Shown piece by piece: positions 18,999-27,776 of a DNA stretch of 64,000 bases. The first letter of the stretch is position 1; each line of letters begins with the position of its first letter. The translations under genes and the position numbers were made by a program. This stretch comes from JBJHDF01 sp050486405 (GTDB taxonomy: Bacteria > Pseudomonadota > Gammaproteobacteria > Pseudomonadales > Cellvibrionaceae), in the NCBI GenBank assembly GCA_050486405.1, contig JBJHDF010000012.1, positions 48,035 through 112,034 of the forward strand, given 5' to 3'. The notes under the pieces were generated by a model. That model saw only the letters and a program-made list of their open reading frames with translations. It had not been told where the DNA came from and ran no database searches.

Positions 18999-20393
18999 TC
19001 AGGAGGCGGGAATCCGCAGCACCTGCCCCACCCGGATGGTGTGGCCATTCAGGCCGTTTTCCTGCTGCAACCGGGCGACGGAAACGTTGTAGCGGCGGGC
19101 AATGCCGGAAAGGGTGTCGCCCCGGGAGATGACGTGTTCCCGGGCCGCGAGTTGACCGTTTTCCTTTTGCCAGGCAATCAGGGTGCCCGGCGGCGGCTGG
19201 CGCAGAAAATACTGGGCGACGCCGCGATCCAGGGACTGGGCCATCTGCCGGCGGTAGCTGGCAGTGGCCAGCTTGCGTGCCTCTTCCGGGTTGGAGATAA
19301 AGCCGGTCTCCACCAGAATCGAAGGTACGTCCGGCGAGCGCAGCACGGCAAAGCCGGCCTGTTCCACGGTATTCTTGTGCAGGCGCGCCATGGTGCCCAT
19401 GGAATCCAGCACCTGCTGCCCCACATCCAGGCTGGAACTGAGGGTGGCAGTCATGGACAGGTCCACCAACACGCCGGCAAGCATCTCGTCCTTGTCGTTG
19501 AGGCTGACGCCACCCACACCGCCAATCAGGTCCGCCTCGTTTTCCCGCTGGGCCAGAAAGCGGGCCGTTTCACTGGTGGCGCCGCGGCGGGACAGGGCAA
19601 ACACCGAGGCGCCCCGGGCAGCGGGGTTGTGAAAGGCATCGGCGTGTACCGAAACAAACAGATCGGCGTTCATCTCCCGGGCAATGTCCCGGCGGCGGCG
19701 CAGGGGAATATAGTAATCACCGGTGCGCACCAGATGCGCCTGAAAGCCGGGGCGGGCATTGATCAACTGCACCAGTTGCCGGCTGATATCCAGCACTACG
19801 TCCTTTTCCCGCAGACCGCCGGGGCCGATGGCACCCGGATCTTCGCCGCCATGGCCGGCGTCCACCGCCACGATAATGTCGCGGCGGCCACTGCTGGTGG
19901 TGTCGGTACGCACAGTGCGCACCGTCCGTTCCTGGGCAGCGCCGCGATCGTGAAGATCGATAACCAGCCGGTCGGCGGCGCCGGCCTGGCGCTGCAGGAA
20001 AAAACTGCGCGGATCCACGCTCTCTTTCAGGTCCAGCACCACCCGCAGATCGTTGTTACCCTGCACGGCGCTGCGCAGACCCTGCACCGGCGTGTCGGAC
20101 CAGGGCAGACCATCGATACTGGCCTGCAAGCGGGCGCCGGGAATATCCACCACCACCCGGCGGGGATTGTCCAGGGTGAAGAGCCGGTGTTCCACCGGGC
20201 CACTGAGATCAAAGACGATACGGGTGTGATCGGGGGCGCGCCAGACCCGCACACCTTCCACGGTGGCGGCCTGCAGCAGGGGTGAGAAGGCCGCCGTCGC
20301 CAGCATCAGGGCGATCGCGCCGTGCCGGACCCCGCGTCGAATCAGGCACTTGAAACAGTCAGCAGCGCTGCAATACACCAAAGGCTCACTCAC
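18999..20393 (-). CDS. amiB: Periplasmic N-acetylmuramoyl-L-alanine amidase (AmiB type)
   Basis: A 464-aa septal peptidoglycan amidase. Layout: N-terminal signal region ending near SPLLQA (about residue 42), AMIN targeting domain (about 45-140), Zn amidase_3 domain (about 170-395) with DAGHGGEDPGA and SVHADAF zinc ligands, and a C-terminal LysM module (REHVISRGDTLSGIARRYNV). It separates daughter cells and is normally activated by EnvC or NlpD. GTG start overlaps the tsaE stop (GTGA). Confidence 0.95.
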   Translation of the reverse strand: MSEPLVYCSAADCFKCLIRRGVRHGAIALMLATAAFSPLLQAATVEGVRVWRAPDHTRIVFDLSGPVEHRLFTLDNPRRVVVDIPGARLQASIDGLPWSDTPVQGLRSAVQGNNDLRVVLDLKESVDPRSFFLQRQAGAADRLVIDLHDRGAAQERTVRTVRTDTTSSGRRDIIVAVDAGHGGEDPGAIGPGGLREKDVVLDISRQLVQLINARPGFQAHLVRTGDYYIPLRRRRDIAREMNADLFVSVHADAFHNPAARGASVFALSRRGATSETARFLAQRENEADLIGGVGGVSLNDKDEMLAGVLVDLSMTATLSSSLDVGQQVLDSMGTMARLHKNTVEQAGFAVLRSPDVPSILVETGFISNPEEARKLATASYRRQMAQSLDRGVAQYFLRQPPPGTLIAWQKENGQLAAREHVISRGDTLSGIARRYNVSVARLQQENGLNGHTIRVGQVLRIPAS

Positions 20394-20884
20394 TCGTTGC
20401 TGTCGCGCAGTCGGGCCAGCAGTTGCCGGCCGGCAGTCGTCGCTGCGGTCAGTTCGGCGGTACGGCCAATCCCCGCAGAACCGGCACCGCCGACGCTTAC
20501 TTTAACCCGCAAATCGGCTGCAGGCAAAACACCCGCTCCGCGTTCGGGCCACTCCAGTACGCAAATGTTGCCACTGACAAAATAGTCCCTGATCCCCAAG
20601 TATTCCAATTCCTCCGGATCGCCCAGGCGATAGAGGTCAAAATGGCAGATCTGGCGACTTTCCAGTGCGTAGACCTCCACCAGCGTATAGGTGGGACTTT
20701 TGACCGCCCCGGTATGGCCAAAGGCGCGCAGCAACCCCCGGGTGAGGGTGGTCTTGCCGGCGCCCAGGTCCCCTTCCAGAAACAGCGTAAACCCGCCGGC
20801 GTGCGCTCGCAGACAATGGCCCAGATCCTGGCCCAGTGCCACGGTGGCGGCCTCGTCGGCCAGTTCCCGGCGCAGTTCAGGCAT
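20390..20884 (-). CDS. tsaE: tRNA threonylcarbamoyladenosine biosynthesis ATPase TsaE
   Basis: A 164-aa ATPase needed with TsaB and TsaD for the t6A37 modification. The P-loop GDLGAGKTTLTRG and the VKSPTYTLVE and HFDLYRLGDPEEL segments are diagnostic. I take the ATG at 20884, which overlaps the nnr stop by a few bases; the ATG at 20896 is an alternative. Part of the nnr-tsaE-amiB-mutL run. Confidence 0.95.
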   Translation of the reverse strand: MPELRRELADEAATVALGQDLGHCLRAHAGGFTLFLEGDLGAGKTTLTRGLLRAFGHTGAVKSPTYTLVEVYALESRQICHFDLYRLGDPEELEYLGIRDYFVSGNICVLEWPERGAGVLPAADLRVKVSVGGAGSAGIGRTAELTAATTAGRQLLARLRDSNE

Positions 20885-22400
20885 TCCGTGGGCCATCCAG
20901 CAGGCCACCCAGTTCCGGCAACAGATCCGTGGCCAGCAGACTGCGCTGCCCGTGCCGGCCCGCCGCCCGATCCGCCGCCACCGCGTGCAGGCAGGCACCG
21001 AGCCGGGCCGCCGCCGGCAGCGCCAGACCCTGGGCCAGCAGGGCGCCGAGCACGCCGCTGAGCACATCCCCCATGCCACCGCTGGCCATGCCCGGATTGC
21101 CGTCGCCCACCAGGCCCAGGGAACCGTCGCCGGCCGCCACCAGACTGCCGGCGCCCTTGAGAATCACGCCGCCGCCGTAACGCTGTTGCAGGGCGGCCAC
21201 CGCCGCAAAGCGGTCTGCCTGCACCTCGGCGGTACGGCAACCCAGCAGGCGCGCCGCCTCACCGGGGTGCGGTGTCAGCAGCCAGCTGTCCCGCCGGGTG
21301 CCTGCTGCCACCACCCGCCCGGCGGCGAGAATATTCAGCGCGTCCGCATCCAGTATCAGGGGTAGGCCGGTTTTGACCGCCTGCTGCAGCATCTGTTCGG
21401 ACCAGGGCGAAGTGCCCAGTCCCGGCCCCACCACCAGCACGCCGGGGCGGGCCAGCCAGGGCTCCAGTTCCTGGCCGGAGGTCACGCCGCAAGCCATCAC
21501 CTCCGGTCGGCGGGCGAGAATCGCCGGAATATGCTCGGGCCGGGTGGCCACACTCACCAGACCAGCGCCCGTGCGCGCCGCCGCCTCCGCCGCCATCAGC
21601 GCCGCCCCGCCATACCCGGTGTCGCCGCCGATCACCATCACATGACCAAAGTCCCCCTTGTGAGCATCCGCCGCCCGGGGCGGCAAGGCCGCCAGACAGT
21701 CCGCCAGGGACAGCCGTTCCACCGCTGCGGTCACCCCCTGATAGCAATCGGCGGGCACCTGCAGATCGGTGAACACCAGCTCCCCGGTCAGGGCGGGACC
21801 GCGCCCGGTCAGCAGGCCGCGCTTGCAGCCGATAAAGGTCACGGTCACCCGGGCCTGCACCGCCACCTCGGCCACGGCGCCGGTATCCGCCTGCAACCCC
21901 GAGGGAATATCCAGGGCCAGCACCGGCTGACCGCTGGCGTTGATCTGCTCGATGGCGCGCTGATAGTCGCCCGCCACCGCGCCCTTGAGACCGGTGCCCA
22001 GCAGGCCGTCCACCAACACCCCCGGTTGCGGCGCACTATCGTCCAGAGGCGCCATGGGCACCCCTTCCTGCACGGCAAATTCCCAGGCCCGGCGGGCATC
22101 CGCCCTGAGCTTGCCCGGATCGCCCACCTGCACCACCGAGACCGGCAACCGTCGCTGGGCCGCCAGGCCCGCCACCACGTAGCCGTCGCCGGCATTGTTG
22201 CCGGAGCCGCAGTAAACGGTGATATGCCCGGGGTCGGGAAAACGCTGCAACAGCGCCGCAAAAGCCGCCCGGCCGGCCCGCTTCATCAGTTGCGCCCCGG
22301 GAATCCCACCGTCGATGGCCGCCTTGTCCAGGGCGCGCACCTGTTCGGCGGTGTACAATGCCGTGGGCGGGGAAGCGGAATCCTGAGCGGTAATTTTCAA
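20877..22400 (-). CDS. nnr: Bifunctional NAD(P)H-hydrate epimerase / ADP-dependent dehydratase
   Basis: A 507-aa repair enzyme that restores damaged NAD(P)H hydrates. The N-terminal YjeF_N epimerase domain (about 1-215) contains CGSGNNAGDGYV; the C-terminal ribokinase-like dehydratase domain contains GHVMVIGGDTGYGGA and GNPGMASGGMGDVLSG. The start is TTG at 22400 with GAGG 8 bp before it; no upstream ATG fits. First gene of the operon, divergent from queG across a 616-bp spacer. Confidence 0.96.
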   Translation of the reverse strand: MKITAQDSASPPTALYTAEQVRALDKAAIDGGIPGAQLMKRAGRAAFAALLQRFPDPGHITVYCGSGNNAGDGYVVAGLAAQRRLPVSVVQVGDPGKLRADARRAWEFAVQEGVPMAPLDDSAPQPGVLVDGLLGTGLKGAVAGDYQRAIEQINASGQPVLALDIPSGLQADTGAVAEVAVQARVTVTFIGCKRGLLTGRGPALTGELVFTDLQVPADCYQGVTAAVERLSLADCLAALPPRAADAHKGDFGHVMVIGGDTGYGGAALMAAEAAARTGAGLVSVATRPEHIPAILARRPEVMACGVTSGQELEPWLARPGVLVVGPGLGTSPWSEQMLQQAVKTGLPLILDADALNILAAGRVVAAGTRRDSWLLTPHPGEAARLLGCRTAEVQADRFAAVAALQQRYGGGVILKGAGSLVAAGDGSLGLVGDGNPGMASGGMGDVLSGVLGALLAQGLALPAAARLGACLHAVAADRAAGRHGQRSLLATDLLPELGGLLDGPRNA

Positions 22401-22546
22401 CAGACAAACCTCGTGTGGTGGCTGAAAGCCGGGTAGATAAACAAGGGCGGATTATACGCGGGTTGGCGAGTGAGGAACAAAGAGGGAATAGTGCTTCGTC
22501 GGTGTATAGGTAGATAGAGCTTCGTTGGTGTTTCGGTGCCAACGGC

Positions 22547-22650
22547 GGAGTTTGGGATATTGCTTCCGGGACTCGCCGTAAACCCTTCCCTGGGGGCTCG
22601 CACACCGCTTCCATGCGGTGTACGGTCCCGGAAGCAATACCCCAAACTCC
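22547..22650. repeat. Palindromic intergenic repeat (REP-like unit)
   Basis: Arms 22547-22572 and 22625-22650 are 26 bp each and differ at one position as inverted copies. Between them is a second hairpin, ACACCGC/GCGGTGT (22602-22608 and 22615-22621). The segment beginning GGGACTCGCCGT resembles dispersed intergenic repeats I recall from marine gammaproteobacteria. Likely a chromosomal repeat family member or non-autonomous element. Confidence 0.7.
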
Positions 22651-22781
22651 CCTGACAACGGCACTCCGGATCTACCGGAAAGGGAAAAGAAGTGTAGTGC
22701 CGACGCTGGCACCGCCGGGGATGGGGGGAACCGATTCGGCGGCCCTCGCGTCATGGCGACGGAATGGATGCCGGAGGTAGA

Positions 22782-22801
22782 GCAACGCAGGAGCGGTTGC
22801 C
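22782..22801 (+). repeat. Short motif shared with the 31.6-kb element
   Basis: Twenty bases beginning GCAACGCAGGAGC recur at 31592-31611 with two differences. Both copies lie in gene-free, hairpin-rich DNA, which suggests a dispersed repeat family. Confidence 0.4.
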
Positions 22802-23016
22802 GAAATGAAGCGCGGGAGCTACAGGGAAGGCCGGTTTTTGCTCCTGCAAAACCGCCACTTCCGCCATCCGTGGCGGTCGTATTTATGCGTCCGCAGAAGC
22901 GGTTACCGCCAGCGCCGGCTCCCTCTTAGAAGCACGCAGATAGGAAAAAGGCCTCAAACTACCAAGTCCCAAACCACAAAGCCTCAACACACCAAAGCAC
23001 TCAGACCAAGAATCCC

Positions 23017-24141
23017 ATGCCCGATCCAATCGACTATCAACAACTCGCCGAAGACATCAAACGCTGGGGGCGGGAGTTGGGTTTTCAGCAGGTGGGCATC
23101 ACCGACACCGACCTGAGCGAGGCCGAAGTACGCTTTAACCAATGGCTGGCCAAAGGCTACCACGGCACCATGGACTGGTTGGCTGACCACGGCAACAAGC
23201 GCACCCGTCCGGCGGAATTGTTGCCAGGCACCGTCCGGGTGATCTCCGCCCGCATGGACTACCTGCCCGGCGACACCCGGCAGATCAAGATACTCAAGGA
23301 CCCCACCAAGGCCTATATCTCCCGCTACGCCCTGGGCCGGGACTACCACAAACTGATCCGCAAGCGCCTGGCGCAACTGGCCCGGCGCATCGAAGACGCC
23401 CTGCCCGACGACGTCCGACAACAGGGCAGTCAGCGACCTTTCGTGGACAGCGCCCCGGTGCTGGAGCGCCCCCTGGCGGAAAAGGCCGGGCTGGGCTGGA
23501 CCGGCAAGCACACCCTGATCCTCAACAGCGAAGCCGGCAGCTGGTTCTTTCTGGGCGAGATCTACACCTTTCTGCCCCTGCCGCTGGACACACCCGACCA
23601 GCCCGACCGCTGCGGCGACTGCACCGCCTGCCTGAAAGTCTGCCCCACGGACGCCTTTCCCCGGCCCTACGAACTGGACGCCCGGCGCTGCATCTCCTAT
23701 CTGACCATCGAGAACAAAGGCGCCATCCCCGAGGAATTCCGCGAGCCCATGGGCAACCGGGTGTTCGGCTGCGACGACTGTCAGGCCATCTGCCCCTGGA
23801 ACAAATACGCCCAATTCAGCGACGAGGGTGACTTCCTGCCCCGCCACGGCCTGGCCGACAGCGACCTGCTGACCCTGTTCCGCTGGAGTGAAGAAGAATT
23901 TCTGCGTTACACCGAGGGCTCGCCCATCCGCCGCATCGGCTACCAGGGCTGGCAGCGCAACCTGGCGGTGGGGCTGGGCAACGCCCCCAGCCACCCGGAC
24001 ATCCAGCGCGCCCTGCTGGAAAAACGCGAAAACGCCAGTGAGCTGGTGCACGAACACATTGACTGGGCGCTGCAACAACAGGCCAACCCCGGGCGGCGCA
24101 AACGGCGGAAAATCAAGGCTCCGATATCTCCACCACACTAG
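23017..24141 (+). CDS. queG: Epoxyqueuosine reductase QueG
   Basis: A 374-aa cobalamin-dependent iron-sulfur enzyme that makes the last step to queuosine in tRNA. Two ferredoxin-type cysteine sets are seen, CGDCTACLKVCP and CDDCQAICPW, with the DUF1730 N-terminal half (YHGTMDWLADHGNKR). Divergent from nnr as in E. coli. ATG at 23017; no strong Shine-Dalgarno is visible. Confidence 0.96.
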   Translation: MPDPIDYQQLAEDIKRWGRELGFQQVGITDTDLSEAEVRFNQWLAKGYHGTMDWLADHGNKRTRPAELLPGTVRVISARMDYLPGDTRQIKILKDPTKAYISRYALGRDYHKLIRKRLAQLARRIEDALPDDVRQQGSQRPFVDSAPVLERPLAEKAGLGWTGKHTLILNSEAGSWFFLGEIYTFLPLPLDTPDQPDRCGDCTACLKVCPTDAFPRPYELDARRCISYLTIENKGAIPEEFREPMGNRVFGCDDCQAICPWNKYAQFSDEGDFLPRHGLADSDLLTLFRWSEEEFLRYTEGSPIRRIGYQGWQRNLAVGLGNAPSHPDIQRALLEKRENASELVHEHIDWALQQQANPGRRKRRKIKAPISPPH

Positions 24142-24157
24142 AGACAACCTTCTGCCT

Positions 24158-24190
24158 GCATGGATTGTAAGTGGCATTTACAATCCATGC
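24158..24190. repeat. Perfect 13-bp inverted repeat downstream of queG
   Basis: GCATGGATTGTAA (24158-24170) and its exact complement (24178-24190) flank a 7-base loop. No T run follows, so it is a poor terminator. It directly precedes transposase and ATPase relics and may be a remnant of a mobile element end. Confidence 0.55.
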
Positions 24191-24194
24191 GTGA

Positions 24195-24464
24195 CTATCG
24201 CCCCTCTACCATTACCGCGAAACACGCAACGCAGAAGTTGATCTGCTGATTCCACAGGGCAGTGACGAGAAGACCACCACCATAAGAGTGCAAAGCCGGC
24301 GCCACCCTTCAGCCGGAATCATACGCAAGCGGGGGCTGGTCAAACCGCCGAGCCCGTATGCCGTTACTGAAGGTCATAGTATCGCCGCTATAGACCAGCG
24401 TGGGGCTTTTTGTGCGGTCGGAGGGTGCCGCAGTGTGGGTCAGGCCCCTGAGAGGATTAGGTAG
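24195..24464 (+). pseudogene. Relic: DUF4143-ATPase tail joined to IS481-type transposase fragment
   Basis: One open frame of 89 codons without its own start. The first part (LYHYRETRNAEVDLLIP) resembles the YxRxxxGAEVDxL block of DUF4143 AAA proteins. The second part (about 24282 onward: RRHPSAGIIRKRGLVKPP, then AVTEGHS) resembles the linker between HTH and DDE domains of IS481-family transposases (KRHGLVKPR...). Both are too short to function. It occupies most of the 362-bp gene-free gap after queG; the remainder to 24503 shows nothing else. Family matches are by eye and need a search. Confidence 0.45.
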
Positions 24465-24503
24465 GCCATTGAAAAATGGCAATAGATTAAGAACTTTAAA
24501 TAG

Positions 24504-25334
24504 TTACGCTTCCTTTTTCGACGCCTCCTTTTTCGCTAACAGCTCTGCCAAGCCTGCTCCCAGCATACCTGCACCACCCAACACCCATCCACCATCGACC
24601 GGAAACACTGTGCCGTTAATATAGCTGGCATGCGGAGAAGACAAAAACAAGCAGGCTCTAGCAATATCTTCAACCTGGCCCATGCGTTTTAGTGGTACCG
24701 AGTTTTCGACCGCAGCACGAATCGCCGGCGTAGGAGCCAAACGTGCCATACCTTCGGTATAATCTATAGGGCCGGGCATAACAGAATTCACGCGGACACC
24801 CTCAGCGCCCCACTCAATAGCCAAACAACGCGTCAGCATATCCACACCCGCTTTAGCTGCGCAAACATGTGATTGCGCAGCCATAGCAACTTGCGCTTGT
24901 GGTGCAGATATATTGATAACCGAGGCACCCGGCTTGCGCAGATGCGGATAAACCGCTTGCATAACGTGAAAGGTGCCAAGCAAATCAATTTCGACAACTG
25001 AGCGAAATGCGTTAGCGGACATGCCCATAGCCAGCGCCGGAAAATTTCCGGCAGCCCCTGATACCACCACATCCAATTCACCCCAGGCAGCCGTGACTTG
25101 CGCAACACCCCCTTGCAGGGCATCAGGCTGACGTACATCCGCAGTAAAACCCATGGCGTCGGCGCCCAATTTTTTCAGGGCTTGCAATGTACTCTCCACT
25201 TTTTCAGCCGAACGGCTGGCAACAGCGACTCTGGCACCTGCACTTGCGAAAGCTTCGGCAATACCACGGTTAATGCCACTAGTTCCACCAACAACTAACA
25301 GGTTTTTTGACGTGAAATCGAAAAGGTTTTGCAT
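24504..25334 (-). CDS. Short-chain dehydrogenase, 2,4-dienoyl-CoA reductase-like
   Basis: A 276-aa classical-fold SDR with VVGGTSGINRGIA for NAD(P) binding and the NFPALAMGMSANAF segment typical of the DECR branch. The active-site Ser is in INISAP; the usual YxxxK is SHVCAAKAG, keeping Lys but not Tyr, as in peroxisomal DECR2-type enzymes. EGVRVNSVMPGPI supports that branch. AGAGG lies 8 bp before the ATG. Paired with an enoyl-CoA hydratase 95 bp upstream on the same strand, consistent with unsaturated acyl-CoA metabolism. Visibly lower GC than its neighbours and flanked by transposase relics, so probably acquired. Confidence 0.85.
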   Translation of the reverse strand: MQNLFDFTSKNLLVVGGTSGINRGIAEAFASAGARVAVASRSAEKVESTLQALKKLGADAMGFTADVRQPDALQGGVAQVTAAWGELDVVVSGAAGNFPALAMGMSANAFRSVVEIDLLGTFHVMQAVYPHLRKPGASVINISAPQAQVAMAAQSHVCAAKAGVDMLTRCLAIEWGAEGVRVNSVMPGPIDYTEGMARLAPTPAIRAAVENSVPLKRMGQVEDIARACLFLSSPHASYINGTVFPVDGGWVLGGAGMLGAGLAELLAKKEASKKEA

Positions 25335-25429
25335 AGTTCCACCTCTTTAATCGTCGATGGATCTGTAGTTTAGTTCGAGTCCTTGTACGTCTGCGCCCGA
25401 CTTGCCGCCCACATCCTCCGACCCTGGAC

Positions 25430-26206
25430 TCAATAAAAACGGGAAAAATCTGGCGCTCGTTTTTCAAAAAATGCCGTTACGGCCTCCTTGCATTCCTCCG
25501 ACTGCAAACCTTCAGAAAAAGCCACATACTCCCGCTGAATAGCAGCATCCACACTCGCCTGCTGAGATTGCTTCATCAACAATTTAGCACGTCGCATAGC
25601 CGCCGGTGGTTGTGCTACCAGTCGTGCCAATTTCTGGTCGACCAAGGCATCCAGCTCCGCATCGGGCACCGCCATGTTAATAAGCCCCATATCAGCCGCC
25701 TGAGCTCCCGTAAAAGGTTCACCTAATAACAACAACTCCGCCGCCCGCTGATATCCCAAGTGGCGCGGCAACAACCAACTCGCCGCGTATTCCGGGCACA
25801 AGCCCAGGTTCACAAACGGCAATTGCAAACGCGCATCGTCACTCGCATAAACCAAATCACAATGCAGCAACAAAGTCGCTCCAATCCCTACCACAGGCCC
25901 GCGCACCCTCGCCACCACTGGCTTTTCCACCCGCTGCAGACCCTGCATAAAACGCACAACCGGATGATCCGCATGAATCTCCGGCTCCTTCATAAAATCC
26001 ATTAAATCATTGCCACTGGTAAAACACCCCTGGTTATCCGCCAACAAAATAACCCTAACTCCAGGATTTCTACCCGCCTCCGCAATAACCTCCGCCGCCG
26101 CCGCATACATCGCCAAGGTAATCGCGTTTTTACGCCCCAACCTATTAAATCTCAAGGTCAAGATCGATTCACTCAAATCCACCAACAAATCAGGGCATGT
26201 GTTCAT
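25430..26206 (-). CDS. Enoyl-CoA hydratase/isomerase family protein
   Basis: A 258-aa crotonase-fold protein. Oxyanion-hole segments are NQGCFTSGNDL and RGPVVGIGATLLLHCDL. One acid is at the expected second catalytic site (LGLCPEYAAS), where isomerases often carry Glu, so a delta3-delta2 enoyl-CoA isomerase is as likely as a hydratase. TGAGGAA lies 8 bp before the ATG. It is the first gene of a two-gene unit with the SDR, and has the same lower GC. Confidence 0.87.
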   Translation of the reverse strand: MNTCPDLLVDLSESILTLRFNRLGRKNAITLAMYAAAAEVIAEAGRNPGVRVILLADNQGCFTSGNDLMDFMKEPEIHADHPVVRFMQGLQRVEKPVVARVRGPVVGIGATLLLHCDLVYASDDARLQLPFVNLGLCPEYAASWLLPRHLGYQRAAELLLLGEPFTGAQAADMGLINMAVPDAELDALVDQKLARLVAQPPAAMRRAKLLMKQSQQASVDAAIQREYVAFSEGLQSEECKEAVTAFFEKRAPDFSRFY

Positions 26207-26327
26207 TAATATTCCTCAACAACTAGAGGTTAACAAATTCTCTGCATGTTGACGCCTTAAATCAAGAGTTAAAATCAAGTAAAATTAACAGGTTAGAGTA
26301 CTTGATGCGCCTGCCAATAGGCAGGTT

Positions 26328-26375
26328 GGCACCAAAGCCACCGCCAACTTGTACAGCCTGATTGAAACGGCGAAC
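26328..26375 (+). pseudogene. IS66-family transposase C-terminal relic
   Basis: The frame reads GTKATANLYSLIETAN, nearly identical to the conserved C-terminal motif of IS66 ORFC transposases (GAKASANLYSLIETAKAN), then continues into unrelated sequence. Only this fragment survives. It lies in the 311-bp gap between the enoyl-CoA hydratase and lactonase genes, which otherwise holds no gene, and marks the second edge of the accessory pair. Confidence 0.6.
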
Positions 26376-26517
26376 CCTTCAGAAAACAAGAAAGTGATTT
26401 ACATAATTCAGGGTGTCGCTCTGTGGCGTCACGCCGCCCCGGCAACAGCAGTGGCAGTGCCAACCCACCCCTGATACATTAGCGGGCCATTTCATTCCCA
26501 CCCGGAGGGTTCATGCC

Positions 26518-27651
26518 ATGGTTCTGCGCCAACCGTTCAAGCCACTGCTACTGGGTTGTGTCCTGATGGCAATCGCGGCCTGCCAATCCGCCTCCCAACC
26601 CGCCGACCCAGCGGGAACTCTGGCGGAAGTGCCCCTGATAGTGGGCACTTACAACCACCAGGGCAGCGAAGGCATATACGCGCTGTCCTACCACGGCAGC
26701 CCCGCTGGATTCTCCCCGCCACAGTTGTTGGCTGCGGCCGACAACCCATCTTTCCTGCACATTACCTCGGAGCGACTGTACGCGGTCAACGAACTCGGGG
26801 AAGGACGCCTGACCACCTATCAAATGTCTGCCGACGGCCAGTTGCGCGAGTTGGGCTCGGCTTCGACCCTGGGCGCCGCACCCTGCTATGTAACGCTGAG
26901 CCCGGACGGCCGCTTCGCGGCCACCGCCAACTACGGCGGCGGCAACCTCAGCGTGTTTCGCCTGGACCAGCGCGGGGTAGCCAAAGAAAGCCCACATATA
27001 CTGCAGCACAGCGGTCGAGGTCACGACCCGGCCCGCCAGCAGGCGCCCCACGCCCACTGGGTGGAGTGGGACAGGCGCCACCCCTACCTCTACGCGGTGG
27101 ATCTGGGCATCGATCAGGTGCTGGTCTATGACGTGGACCCGGAGACCGGCGCGGCCGACACCGGCCGTACCGCCCTGCAACTGGAACCGGGGGACGGCCC
27201 CCGGCACCTGTTCTTTCACCCACAGCAACCACTGGCCTATATACTCAATGAGTTGAGCAATACCATCACCGTCGCGCGCCAGGCAGACAACGGCAGTCTG
27301 ACCCCGATCCAACGGGTTGCCACCCTGCCGGACGACTTTGCCGGACAAAGCTACGCGGCGCATATCCACATTACCGCCGATGGGCGACACTTGTACGCTT
27401 CCAACCGGGGCCACGACAGCATCGCCGTTTTCAGAATCAACGGCGATGGCTACTTGACCCTGCAGCAGCTCGAAAGCACCCGAGGCCAGTGGCCACGGCA
27501 CTTTCTGGTGCTGGAGGACGCGCGCGCTCTGATTGTCGCCAACCAGCAGAGCCACAATCTGGTGGCCTTCGATATCGGTGACGACGGCGGCCTGAGCCAC
27601 AACGGCGCGGAAGCCACCCTGCCCCAGGCCACCTTTCTGGGCCGCCGCTAG
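26518..27651 (+). CDS. Lactonase-family seven-bladed beta-propeller lipoprotein (6-phosphogluconolactonase-like)
   Basis: A 377-aa protein with a lipoprotein signal (CVLMAIAAC, Cys about 21) and the lactonase propeller family pattern (IVGTYNHQGSEGIYAL, TLSPDGRFAATANYGGG, HAHWVEWDRRHPYLYAVDLG, GDGPRHLFFHP). ATG at 26518 has GGAGG 10 bp upstream. Cytosolic YbhE relatives hydrolyse 6-phosphogluconolactone, but the lipid anchor puts this one in the envelope, where a sugar lactone is a more likely substrate. It precedes gnd on the same strand by 125 bp, a suggestive but not conclusive pathway link. Confidence 0.85.
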   Translation: MVLRQPFKPLLLGCVLMAIAACQSASQPADPAGTLAEVPLIVGTYNHQGSEGIYALSYHGSPAGFSPPQLLAAADNPSFLHITSERLYAVNELGEGRLTTYQMSADGQLRELGSASTLGAAPCYVTLSPDGRFAATANYGGGNLSVFRLDQRGVAKESPHILQHSGRGHDPARQQAPHAHWVEWDRRHPYLYAVDLGIDQVLVYDVDPETGAADTGRTALQLEPGDGPRHLFFHPQQPLAYILNELSNTITVARQADNGSLTPIQRVATLPDDFAGQSYAAHIHITADGRHLYASNRGHDSIAVFRINGDGYLTLQQLESTRGQWPRHFLVLEDARALIVANQQSHNLVAFDIGDDGGLSHNGAEATLPQATFLGRR

Positions 27652-27776
27652 TCAGCGGCCCTGTTATTTTGGCCGTCAAACAGGAATAATATGCACCCCA
27701 AAAAAGCGCCAGCGCCCCGGAAGTGGCCCGCAAGCGCCTTACTCAACCGACATTCAACAGCCAGAGACAGTACACC

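Larger units (their letters stand above)
22401..23016. other. Gene-free spacer between nnr and queG
   Basis: No convincing gene on either strand. It holds a near-perfect long inverted repeat (22547-22650), two 13-base direct repeats differing by one base (near 22493 and 22519), a 20-base motif shared with the element at 31.6 kb (22782-22801) and a hairpin with 8-bp arms ACCGCCAC/GTGGCGGT (22851-22858 and 22870-22877). Both divergent promoters must lie here, but none stands out. Confidence 0.6.
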
